A stretch of DNA of 64,000 nucleotides from CAUZWH01 sp965224275 (lineage in GTDB: Bacteria; Pseudomonadota; Alphaproteobacteria; SHVV01), in NCBI GenBank assembly GCA_965224275.1, contig CBDCYR010000012.1, forward strand, positions 496,001 through 560,000, read 5' to 3'. Below the pieces are notes generated by a model that was not told where the DNA came from, ran no database searches, and saw only the letters and a program-made list of their open reading frames with translations. The translations under genes were made by a program, and so were the position numbers. Shown piece after piece: positions 53,428 to 61,618 of the stretch (position 1 is its first letter; each line of letters starts with the position of its first letter).

Positions 53428-53623
53428 GTGCCCCCTATCATGATTCAATGGTGCGTGGGACGACGACCGGGGGGCTCCGAGCGCCGCCCGGAGGGTCGCT
53501 TTTCCCGATCCCTCGGGGCCGTCGAAAACGCTCGCCGATGCGCCCACATCGCCTTCGCGCTCCCTCCTGCCGAGGAAACGGGAAAAGCGATCCGACGTGC
53601 CAATGAATCATGATAGGGGGCAC
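53428..53623. mobile_element. 196-bp TA-target inverted-repeat element between the two permease genes
   Basis: The ends are inverted repeats (GTGCCCCCTATCATGATTCA at the left; TGAATCATGATAGGGGGCAC at the right). The interior matches the element at 48174 in the opposite orientation. Left flank is CA and right flank TA, so one target base has changed or differs. It carries no gene and sits exactly between a stop codon and the next start. Confidence 0.88.
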
Positions 53624-54606
53624 TACAGTTCCTTACGGATGTTGACGACCCGCAGGATCACGACGACGCCGATCATCATTGCGAGCATCAGCATCAGCGC
53701 ATTGACGGCCGCGAACGGGTAGTTGGCGACACTGTAGAAATTAAGGATCACCGTTCCCGTCGTGCTGGTCTTGCCGCCATAGACAACCACCGCGGTGGCG
53801 AATTCGCCCATCAGTATGACAAAAATGAAGATCAGTCCGATCGCGACACCTGGCAGCGATAACGGGCCGATGATCTCGCGGAATATCTGAAACGATGTTG
53901 CGCCCATGTCGCGCGCGGCTTCGAGAATGTCGTCGTCAATTTTGGCGAGCGAGAAAAAGATCGGGCCGACGACGAGCACGACGTAAAGCTGAACCAGCGC
54001 CATGACGTAGCCAAACTCGGAATACAGCAGAAACGTCACCGGCTTGTCGACGATGTCGAGACTGAGCAGAAATTTGTTTAACAGGCCGCGCCGCCCCAAC
54101 ATCGGGATCCAGGCCACCGCCCGGATCAGATAACTCGTCCAGAATGGCACCATACAGACCAGGAACAGCGCCAGTTGCCACTTGAAGGCCTTCACCTGCA
54201 TCGCCAGGAAGTAGGCAATGGGATACCCCAGCAGGAGGCAGAAAAACATCACGACGATCGTGAATCTGAACGTCGAAAACAGCGTTCTTATGAAGATCGG
54301 TGGGGTGAGGAATTTGTCGTCGGAGGCGTCGAAGAAGCCATCCGCCTCAAAATACGCGGTATAGGCATCGAGCGTGAACGCCGCCTCCATGCCATGACCC
54401 GTATTCTTCCAGAAACTGAAGACCACGATGCTGAGCAGCGGGACCACCAGGAACAGAAACAGCCATAGCGTCGCCGGCGCAACCAGCCAGACGACCGGGA
54501 AGCCGCCCTCGCGACGGTGGAGCTTGCTCTGTTCGACAATCTCGGGCGGGGGCGCCGGCTGGGCGCCGATCAATCCCGGATGTGGTGCGTAATCTAGCTG
54601 CGCCAT
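53623..54606 (-). CDS. ABC transporter permease (PotB-like)
   Basis: 327 residues. A cytosolic tail with Pro-rich start (PHPGLIGAQPAPPPEIVEQS), six helices (LWLFLFLVVPLLSIVVFSFW, FTIVVMFFCLLLGYPIAYFL, LALFLVCMVPFWTSYLIRAV) and the EAA loop EAARDMGATSFQIFREIIGP. The stop TAG (53625-53623) uses the element's end base; without the insertion the sequence would likely read CTG-TGA before the PotC start. Confidence 0.9.
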   Translation of the reverse strand: MAQLDYAPHPGLIGAQPAPPPEIVEQSKLHRREGGFPVVWLVAPATLWLFLFLVVPLLSIVVFSFWKNTGHGMEAAFTLDAYTAYFEADGFFDASDDKFLTPPIFIRTLFSTFRFTIVVMFFCLLLGYPIAYFLAMQVKAFKWQLALFLVCMVPFWTSYLIRAVAWIPMLGRRGLLNKFLLSLDIVDKPVTFLLYSEFGYVMALVQLYVVLVVGPIFFSLAKIDDDILEAARDMGATSFQIFREIIGPLSLPGVAIGLIFIFVILMGEFATAVVVYGGKTSTTGTVILNFYSVANYPFAAVNALMLMLAMMIGVVVILRVVNIRKEL

Positions 54607-54636
54607 AGCGCCAGACTAAACGATACGCGATGCGCT

Positions 54637-54685
54637 GAAAACGAAAGACCGGGCCCCATTTCTGAAGCCCGGCCGGTCGTTTTCG
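54637..54685 (-). terminator. Hairpin between binding-protein and permease genes
   Basis: On the minus strand GAAAACGACCGGCCGGGC pairs with GGCCCGGTCTTTCGTTTTC across a loop of about 11 bases. It lies after the binding-protein stop and before the first permease gene. It probably raises the level of binding protein relative to permease. Confidence 0.6.
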
Positions 54686-54706
54686 GTTTGCTGAAGCGTA
54701 ACGCGA

Positions 54707-55993
54707 CTAAGCGTTGAGGAACTCGGTCCAGCGCTTCACCAGATAATCGTTCTCCTGCATCAAGGAGTTCCAAACGGCGATATTGCTGAAGCGGTCCCAA
54801 TATGAACCACCGTCACGAATTTCGCCCTTGGGTACGATCGGCGTGCCGAACGGATCGCTCAGCTCCTTGGCCGCGGGCTTACCTTCGTACCAGTAATCCC
54901 ACTCGGCGGGTTCGAGCGATGTCTTCACCGTGTCGGTCACCGACATGTAGTAACCCTGGCGTGCCACAAATGCGCCGCCCCAGCCGTCCAACCACCAGTT
55001 GATGTACTCGTAGGCTTGATCGAGCGCCTTGCCGGAAGCCTTGGCCGAAATCGCGAGCCCGCCGTGCCAGCCTCGGTAGCCCTCTTTGAGGTCAGCATAT
55101 ATGCACGACACGCCCTCGGCCTTGATCGCGGTAACCGCAGGCGACCACATGCTTTCCAGCACCACTTCGCCGCTGACCATCAGGTTCACGGATTGGCCAA
55201 AGGTTTCCCAGAACGCACGAAAATGGCCTTCCTTCTTTTTCTTGATCAAGTATTCGACCATGAAATCGATTTCCGGCTTGGTCATGTCGCCCTTGTCTTT
55301 GAACTTGAACAAGCCCAGTGCCTCGATACCCATGGCAGCGTCCATGACACCGATTTGCGGGGTGTTGAGCAATGCCACCTTGCCCTTGAAATCCGGGCTG
55401 AATAGCTCGCCCCAGCTCTTGATCGGACGGCCGGTTTCATCGGGGTTGTATCCGAGCGTATCCGCGTTGTGCCAGCTCGGGACGGATGTGACGTACTGGG
55501 ACGGACCCGACACCCGGTCACCGTTTGCGTCGATCCAAAGATGTCGGAACGGAGCATCGCCCTGGCCGGGATTGGAATCGGGCGTCAGTTTGCCGGTTTT
55601 GGAAAGGTTGGTGATCTGGTCCCAACGCTTGATTCGCTTGGTATCGATCGGTTGCCACACTTTTGCCGGAACCATCACGTCGTAGTCGTTGTAATAGCCT
55701 TCAGCAACTTCGTACTGGTCGTTCTGGTTCAGCATCTTGCCAAACATGGCGCCGTAGCCGAGCGCCTGGCCGCGGACCGGGAAGCCCACATCTTTGGCGG
55801 CTTGTGACTGGATTTCATTGATGATGCTGACGCCAAGCCCGACCGTGCGGATTGGATCCGCCGCCTGAACGATTGCCGGAAAACCGGTAATCGCGCCGGC
55901 CGCTGCGGTCGTCGCCGCAGCGGTGCCGAGAAACTTACGCCGCGACATCCCCTTTTTTGCGGGCGTCGCGGTATCGATTTTACGTTTGGTCAT
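54707..55993 (-). CDS. PotD-like extracellular binding protein with Tat signal
   Basis: 428 residues. The N-terminus has a twin-arginine motif (MSRRKFLGTAAATTAAAGAI, Tat export) ending GFPAIVQA. The mature protein resembles spermidine/putrescine-type binding proteins: DVMVPAKVWQPIDTKRIKRW, WGELFSPDFKGKVALLNTPQ and YEYINWWLDGWGGAFVARQG. It collects the substrate of the PotB/PotC-like permeases. GGGAGG precedes the ATG. The dihydropyrimidinase gene diverges from it, suggesting a cyclic-amide or ureide ligand. Confidence 0.9.
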   Translation of the reverse strand: MTKRKIDTATPAKKGMSRRKFLGTAAATTAAAGAITGFPAIVQAADPIRTVGLGVSIINEIQSQAAKDVGFPVRGQALGYGAMFGKMLNQNDQYEVAEGYYNDYDVMVPAKVWQPIDTKRIKRWDQITNLSKTGKLTPDSNPGQGDAPFRHLWIDANGDRVSGPSQYVTSVPSWHNADTLGYNPDETGRPIKSWGELFSPDFKGKVALLNTPQIGVMDAAMGIEALGLFKFKDKGDMTKPEIDFMVEYLIKKKKEGHFRAFWETFGQSVNLMVSGEVVLESMWSPAVTAIKAEGVSCIYADLKEGYRGWHGGLAISAKASGKALDQAYEYINWWLDGWGGAFVARQGYYMSVTDTVKTSLEPAEWDYWYEGKPAAKELSDPFGTPIVPKGEIRDGGSYWDRFSNIAVWNSLMQENDYLVKRWTEFLNA

Positions 55994-56120
55994 GTAGACC
56001 TCCCTTTGTGCCGAGTTATGCAGTAGGCGAATTCGTTACCCCTGATAGTAGGAGAAACCCATCAACGGGTAAATATGTTAGGTACACTAATTCACGATCC
56101 TTTGTGCTTGGGAGAAACCA

Positions 56121-57581
56121 GTGAGCCTATTGATCAAGAACGGTCGCGTTGTCACGGCCGCCGACGATTATCACGCTGATATCTTCATCGAGAACGACAC
56201 GGTTTCCGTGATCGGTAAAAACCTCGTGATCGACGCCGATCAGGTTGTAAACGCAACCGGCAAGCTAGTTATTCCGGGCGGGGTCGATCCCCATACCCAT
56301 CTCGAAATGCCGTTCGGCGGAACCACCACATCGGACGACTTTGAAACCGGTACCCGGGCTGCCGCGCACGGCGGCACAACCTGCCTGATCGACTTCGCCA
56401 TCCAGCCCAAAGGGACCTCGACAATCGAAGCTCTCGATACCTGGCATGCCAAGGCCGCCAGCAAAACCGCAATCGACTACGGCTTCCACATGATCATCAC
56501 CGATCTTCCCGAAGATCGGACCCAGGAGATGCGGCGGCTCGCCGATGAGGGGATTACCTCCTACAAATTATTCATGGCTTATCCGGGGGCCCTGCTGTCC
56601 GATGATGGCACGATCTTCAGGGCCATGCGCAAGGCCGGAGAGGACGGCACCCTGATCTGCATGCACGCCGAAAACGGCATTGTTATCGATGAGCTGGCAA
56701 AGATCGCGTTTGCCGACGGCAAGGGCGGCGAACCCAAGCAGCATGCCTACACCCGGCCCACCCGGCTCGAGGCCGAGGGCGTGCACCGCGCCTTGGCGAT
56801 TGCCGAGGTCGCCCAGGCGCCGGTCTATATCGTGCATTTGACTTGTTATGATTCGCTCAAAGAACTGCGCGACGCCCAGATTCGCGGCGTCATGGCCCAC
56901 GCTGAAACCTGCCCGCAATATCTGTTGCTTGATATCTCGGCCTACGAGGAACCCGGGTTCGACGCGGCGAAATACGTCCTCACGCCGCCGCTACGGGAAA
57001 AATGGAACCAGAACGAATTGTGGCGCGGCCTGCGGCGTCATTCGCTCGATGTCATTTCAACTGATCATTGCCCGTTCTGTTTGCGCGAGCAAAAGGAGTT
57101 GGGTCGCGACGATTTCCGCCAAATCCCCAATGGCGGCCCCGGAGTCGAAAATCGCATGAGTCTGATCTATCACTACGGGGTGAGTGGCGGCCGCATCAAT
57201 CTCAATCGCTTCGTCGAGCTCACGTCAACAGCGCCGGCCAAGATCTTCGGACTGTTTCCCAAGAAGGGCACGATTGCGATCGGCAGCGATGCCGATATCG
57301 TCGTGTTCGATCCCAACCAGGAAGAAACCATCAGCTACCACAACCCGCGCACCCACCACATGAACATCGATTACAACGCCTATGAGGGGTTTCCAGTGAA
57401 GGGGGTTGCCGAAACCGTGATCTCGCGCGGCCGGATCATCATCCGAAACGGCGACTATGTCGGCCGCAAGGGCGACGGATCGTTCGTCAAACGCGGTCCC
57501 TATGGCGGCCTCTATAACACCGAGGATCGCGCCGGACTAATGGACGTGTCGTCGGTGCCCGAGCACCGCGGGCTGGGCTAA
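56121..57581 (+). CDS. hydA: Dihydropyrimidinase / D-hydantoinase
   Basis: 486 residues from GTG 56121 with TGGGAGAAA upstream. The metal motif is GGVDPHTHLEMPFGGTTTSD; the carbamylated lysine is in GITSYKLFMAYPG (near residue 150), with VYIVHLTCYDSLKELRDAQI, VISTDHCPF and a C-terminal INYNAYEGFPVKGVAETVI-like strand. It opens dihydropyrimidine or 5-substituted hydantoin rings without ATP, forming N-carbamoyl amino acids. Its divergent neighbour is the Tat-exported binding protein. Confidence 0.93.
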   Translation: MSLLIKNGRVVTAADDYHADIFIENDTVSVIGKNLVIDADQVVNATGKLVIPGGVDPHTHLEMPFGGTTTSDDFETGTRAAAHGGTTCLIDFAIQPKGTSTIEALDTWHAKAASKTAIDYGFHMIITDLPEDRTQEMRRLADEGITSYKLFMAYPGALLSDDGTIFRAMRKAGEDGTLICMHAENGIVIDELAKIAFADGKGGEPKQHAYTRPTRLEAEGVHRALAIAEVAQAPVYIVHLTCYDSLKELRDAQIRGVMAHAETCPQYLLLDISAYEEPGFDAAKYVLTPPLREKWNQNELWRGLRRHSLDVISTDHCPFCLREQKELGRDDFRQIPNGGPGVENRMSLIYHYGVSGGRINLNRFVELTSTAPAKIFGLFPKKGTIAIGSDADIVVFDPNQEETISYHNPRTHHMNIDYNAYEGFPVKGVAETVISRGRIIIRNGDYVGRKGDGSFVKRGPYGGLYNTEDRAGLMDVSSVPEHRGLG

Positions 57582-57763
57582 TCGACGGGCGCCGAAAGAC
57601 GGGCATGTTTTCGCCGTAGCCCTTGTTGCGGGCCCCCACAAGCAGACGTAATTTATTTTATCCGCTAATGCGATACGCGCGGCTATATCGTCCTTACCTC
57701 AGTGTAATGTGAATTTGTGGCGATCGATGGCCACCCAAATAATCGACAAATAGGGGGGTGAGC

Positions 57764-58210
57764 ATGGACCTATATCTGGAGGACCTCGAGGTTGGCCAGG
57801 TGTTCGAGAGCGCCGGCAGAACGATTACCAACTACGATGTCATGACCTATGCGGGTCTCACCGGCGATTTCAACGAGCTCCACACCAATGATGAATACGC
57901 CGCGGAAACCCCGTTCGGCCGACGCATCGCGCATGGTCTGCTGATATCGGCGATCGCGTCGGGGTTGACCCAGCGACTGGGCATATTCAACCGCAGCTCG
58001 CTCGCTCTGCTCGATTTTCAATGGCAATTCAAAGCCCCCGTCTTCATCGGTGACACCATTCGGTTCCTGCTGACGATTGAGGACAAGCGCGAGACCTCTA
58101 AAGGCGACCGGGGAGTCGTTACTCGGCGGTACGAAATCCTCAACCAGAAGGACGACGTCGTGCAGGTCGGCAAATTGGTCGTCATGATGGCCAAGAAGCC
58201 CTCAGAATAA
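57764..58210 (+). CDS. MaoC-family (R)-specific hydratase-like protein
   Basis: 148 residues from ATG 57764 with AGGGGGG upstream (GTG 57758 also in frame). The hotdog signature YAGLTGDFNELHTNDEYAAE and GRRIAHGLLISAIASGLT supplies the catalytic Asp and His of (R)-hydratases. It is expected to hydrate or dehydrate an acyl-CoA. It starts the CoA-thioester operon that runs to the window's end. Confidence 0.88.
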   Translation: MDLYLEDLEVGQVFESAGRTITNYDVMTYAGLTGDFNELHTNDEYAAETPFGRRIAHGLLISAIASGLTQRLGIFNRSSLALLDFQWQFKAPVFIGDTIRFLLTIEDKRETSKGDRGVVTRRYEILNQKDDVVQVGKLVVMMAKKPSE

Positions 58211-58269
58211 ATAGCCAACGGCGAGCCCGATCCGCTCGGGCCGGGGCGGATAAAAACGAGGAGTTAGAC

Positions 58270-59040
58270 GTGAGCCAGCCACTTAGCGACAAAATTGCTC
58301 TGATCACCGCGGCTGCCGGGGCCGGGATGGGCCAGGCGATCGCCCGGCGTTTCGGCCAGGAGGGTGCGACCATCGTCGTGACCGATTCCCATGAACGGCG
58401 GCTCGGTGAGACAGCCGAGAAACTATCGTCTGAGCTCGGCCACGAGGTGTTGGGCCTCAAACTCGACGTGCGCTCGCAGCAAGATGTCGAGCAGTGTGTC
58501 GCCAAAACCCTGGAGACCCACGGCCGCATCGATATCCTCTACAACAATGCCGGCTTCAATAAAGTCAGCCCGGTATGGGAACTCGAGATCGATGATTGGA
58601 ACAATATCCTCGACATCTGCCTCACCAGCGCTTTCCGTATGACGCGCGCCGTCCTGCCGGGCATGATCGAACGCAAATCCGGCGTCATCATCAACATCTC
58701 GTCGATCGCCGGCTGGCATTCCGACGCCAGCAGCGGCGGCCAGGCCGCCTACGCTGCCTCCAAGGCGGGGATCATGGGCCTGACCCGGGCAACCGCGGCC
58801 GAGGTCGGGCCCTACGGCATACGCGTAAACGCCATTGCGCCGGGCCTGATCTACAACGAGTTTCTCGAGCGCATCTACGAGAAATCCTGGTTTGCCGAGA
58901 AAGAGAAAGAAACCCTGCTCGGCCGTATGGGCCAGGCCGACGATGTCGCGGGCATGGCGGTTTTTCTCGCCAGTGACCAAGCGAGCTTCATGACCGGCGA
59001 GGTGATTTGCATCAGCGGCGGCCGCTACATGCACGCGTGA
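58270..59040 (+). CDS. Short-chain dehydrogenase/reductase
   Basis: 256 residues from GTG 58270. Cofactor loop ALITAAAGAGMGQAIARRFG; NAG motif DILYNNAGFNKVSP; catalytic Ser in VIINISSIAGWHSDASSGGQ and the YxxxK in AAYAASKAGIMGLTRA. The protein oxidises or reduces a hydroxyl group on a small substrate or acyl-CoA. In the BadH position of an alicyclic-acid pathway it would act on a hydroxy-CoA ester; that is inferred from context. Confidence 0.9.
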   Translation: MSQPLSDKIALITAAAGAGMGQAIARRFGQEGATIVVTDSHERRLGETAEKLSSELGHEVLGLKLDVRSQQDVEQCVAKTLETHGRIDILYNNAGFNKVSPVWELEIDDWNNILDICLTSAFRMTRAVLPGMIERKSGVIINISSIAGWHSDASSGGQAAYAASKAGIMGLTRATAAEVGPYGIRVNAIAPGLIYNEFLERIYEKSWFAEKEKETLLGRMGQADDVAGMAVFLASDQASFMTGEVICISGGRYMHA

Positions 59041-59077
59041 AAACGCGACGGCGACAACCAATTGCGCGTAGGCCATC

Positions 59078-60745
59078 GTGAACCAACAGGACCAACCCAC
59101 GTCGCCGTCCCAGGCCGCAGCGAATCATTCGCGCTGGAGCGATCAATGGCTGGGCAAGCTGCTGGTCGATTTTGTCGACGGCCACGCCGAAACCAGCCCC
59201 GACAAATCGGCGATCGTCTCCGATAGCGGCAACTTGAGCTACGGCGATCTACGCGCCCAGACACGAAATCTCGCTGCCGCCTTCATCGATCTTGGTGTCG
59301 ATGGCGGCGATGTCGTCGCCATCCAGGCACCGAGCTGGCCCGAGCTGGTGGTCTGCCACTTCGCGCTCGATCGCATCGGCGCAATTTTCCTGCCCCTGAA
59401 CGAAGGTTTTCGCGACACCGAATTACAACATCTGCTCACCCTGTCGGCCGCACGAATATTCATCTACCCGGCGATGTACCGAGGTTTTGACTACCGCGCC
59501 CTGACCAATCGTTTGCGCCCCGCATTACCCGATCTGCGTCAGCACGTCGTGCTGCGCGGGTCACCCGAGGGCAACGAGTTGGGGTTCGACGCCCTGGTGC
59601 AGGGCGACGCGAGGATCACAAAGGAGAGGTTGGCCGCCGTCGCTGGGCGCCGTCCAGCCTCGTCGAGCCCACTGCACATCATGGCCTCGTCGGGCACCAC
59701 GGCAATGCCGCGCTGCACGATCTATTGCGACGACGCAACCAGCTACAAACTGGTGCGGCAATACGGTGAATTCGGCTGCCATCTGCGCGCCGACGACATC
59801 GCCGCAGCCATCGCGCCGGTGAGTACCGGCGCAACCGGATATAGTTTTCCGGTCCTCGCCCCACTGCTGCATGGCGGGACTTCGGTGTTGCTCGAGCACT
59901 GGAACGGCCAGGCACCCGAAAAAGCACTTGCGTTGATGGCCGAGCATCGTTGTTCGTACGCGGTGATGATGCCGACGCAATTGATAAAGTTGCTGAGCGT
60001 TCCCGATATCGAAGCCTACGATTTGAGCGCGCTGCGGTTTATCTCCAACGCCGGGGCCAAGTTGCCGGAAGCTGTTGCCGCCGAGGCGGAGCGGCGATTT
60101 GGCTGCGTCATACAGACCATGTATGGCGCCAGCGACGCCGGTGTCGCGACGATGACGTCGATCGACGACCCCGCCCAAAACCGCCGCACCGCGGGTCGCC
60201 CGGCGCCCGGCCAGCAGCTGCGTGTGATCGACGACAGCGGCCGAGAGGTCGCCGCCAACGAAGACGGCGAGGTCTGCTGGCGCGGTCCCAACCAGAGCCT
60301 GGGCTATCTCAACGATCCCGAGGAAAGCGCCACCGTCTGGGATGCCGAGGGTTGGTACCACAGCGGCGATATCGGCGTGGTTGACGACGACGGCTATCTG
60401 ACCATCGTCGGACGCAAGAAGGATATGATCATCCGTGGCGGCCACAACATAAACCCGGGACAGATAGAAGAAGTGTTGATGCGCCACGCCAAGATCGCCG
60501 ACGCTGTGGTTATCCCGATCCAGCACGACGTGCTGGGCGAGATCGCCTGCGCGGTGGTCGTCGGCGCATCGCTTAAAGATCCGCCCGGCCTCGACGAGCT
60601 CAACCAATTCATACTTGCCGCAGGCCTCGCGGTATGGTGTCAGCCGGAGAGATTACTTGTGATCGACGACCTCCCCCGTAACGCGGGCGGCAAAGTCGAC
60701 AAACGGGCGCTCGCCGCCGATTTGGCGGCGCGAGCGTTTACTTGA
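59078..60745 (+). CDS. Acyl-CoA synthetase (AMP-forming)
   Basis: 555 residues from GTG 59078. Adenylation motifs are HIMASSGTTAMPRCTIYCDD (P-loop variant), MYGASDAGVATMTSIDD, YHSGDIGVVDDDGYLTIVGR and the C-terminal NAGGKVDKRALAADLAAR with the conserved lysine. The enzyme activates a carboxylic acid to its CoA thioester. It is the likely entry step of this operon; the acid could be alicyclic, by comparison with AliA. Confidence 0.9.
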   Translation: MNQQDQPTSPSQAAANHSRWSDQWLGKLLVDFVDGHAETSPDKSAIVSDSGNLSYGDLRAQTRNLAAAFIDLGVDGGDVVAIQAPSWPELVVCHFALDRIGAIFLPLNEGFRDTELQHLLTLSAARIFIYPAMYRGFDYRALTNRLRPALPDLRQHVVLRGSPEGNELGFDALVQGDARITKERLAAVAGRRPASSSPLHIMASSGTTAMPRCTIYCDDATSYKLVRQYGEFGCHLRADDIAAAIAPVSTGATGYSFPVLAPLLHGGTSVLLEHWNGQAPEKALALMAEHRCSYAVMMPTQLIKLLSVPDIEAYDLSALRFISNAGAKLPEAVAAEAERRFGCVIQTMYGASDAGVATMTSIDDPAQNRRTAGRPAPGQQLRVIDDSGREVAANEDGEVCWRGPNQSLGYLNDPEESATVWDAEGWYHSGDIGVVDDDGYLTIVGRKKDMIIRGGHNINPGQIEEVLMRHAKIADAVVIPIQHDVLGEIACAVVVGASLKDPPGLDELNQFILAAGLAVWCQPERLLVIDDLPRNAGGKVDKRALAADLAARAFT

Positions 60746-60805
60746 GAATCGTTCGATGGGCACATTGCCCTGGATATCAACCGCCAGTGTAGGGAGGCAC
60801 GGCAG

Positions 60806-61603
60806 ATGACCGCACCCGAATTCGAAGATCTTTTGTATGAAACCAAGGACGGCGTCGCGACGATAACGATCAACCGGCCGAAGACGCTGAACGCGCTACG
60901 CGGCATCACCATGGCCGAGTTGGCGGCCGCGATCGAGTTCGCCGGTCGCGACATAAGCGTGGGCGTCATCATCCTGACCGGTGCCGGCGACCGCGCCTTC
61001 TCATCGGGCGGTGACGTCAAGTGGGAGAAGGAAGGCGGCCTTGCCGAGCGTCATATGACGGTCAATCCGCGCAATGTTCATGAGGCCGTGCGCCACTCCG
61101 GCAAACCGGTGATCGCGGTCGTTCGCGGTTATGCCATCGGCATGGGCAACCACTTGGCTTACTGCTGCGACCTTACCATAGCTGCCGACAATGCCATTTT
61201 CGGCCAAAACGGGCCGCGTGTTGCCAGCCCCGCGGAGGGTTGGATCGTCAGCTATTCCGCCCGCGTCGTCGGCGCCAAGAAGGCGCGCGAGATGTGGATG
61301 CTGTGCCGGCGCTATCCCGCCGAAGAGGCGTTGGCAATGGGGCTGTGCAACGTCGTGGTGCCTCTCGACCAGCTCGACGCCGAGGTGAGGAAATGGTGCG
61401 AGGAAATTCTCGCGCTGAGCCCGACCTGCCTGAGGATCGTCAAGGCATCGTTCGACTACGACATCGATTATTTACGCGATCCCGCCCCTAATCACTTCCA
61501 GATGATGATCGCGCCGGATTACTTCGATACGCCCGAATCTAAGGAAGGCGCCAGCGCGTTCCTCGAAAAACGGCCGCCCGATTTCATGCAATTCCGCGGC
61601 TGA
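60806..61603 (+). CDS. BadI/MenB-like enoyl-CoA hydratase family protein
   Basis: 265 residues. Crotonase-fold marks are DRAFSSGGDVKWEKEGGLAE and GYAIGMGNHLAYCCDLTIAA. The stretch VVGAKKAREMWMLCRRYPAE-EALAMGLCNVVVPLDQLDAEV is much closer to MenB and BadI (ring-forming or ring-cleaving beta-diketo enzymes) than to ordinary hydratases. However, in the segment where MenB/BadI carry a catalytic Asp (S-x-D-x-G) this protein reads VASPAEGWIVSY, with Ala there and Glu next to it. Ring cleavage of a 2-ketocycloalkane-carboxyl-CoA is a plausible but unproved role. Confidence 0.85.
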   Translation: MTAPEFEDLLYETKDGVATITINRPKTLNALRGITMAELAAAIEFAGRDISVGVIILTGAGDRAFSSGGDVKWEKEGGLAERHMTVNPRNVHEAVRHSGKPVIAVVRGYAIGMGNHLAYCCDLTIAADNAIFGQNGPRVASPAEGWIVSYSARVVGAKKAREMWMLCRRYPAEEALAMGLCNVVVPLDQLDAEVRKWCEEILALSPTCLRIVKASFDYDIDYLRDPAPNHFQMMIAPDYFDTPESKEGASAFLEKRPPDFMQFRG

Positions 61604-61618
61604 GCTCGTAGCAAGCCA

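Noticed and set aside
59561..60607. 348-residue minus-strand frame inside the acyl-CoA synthetase gene
   Set aside because: The adenylation motifs on the plus strand are intact; the reverse frame is a codon-bias artefact.
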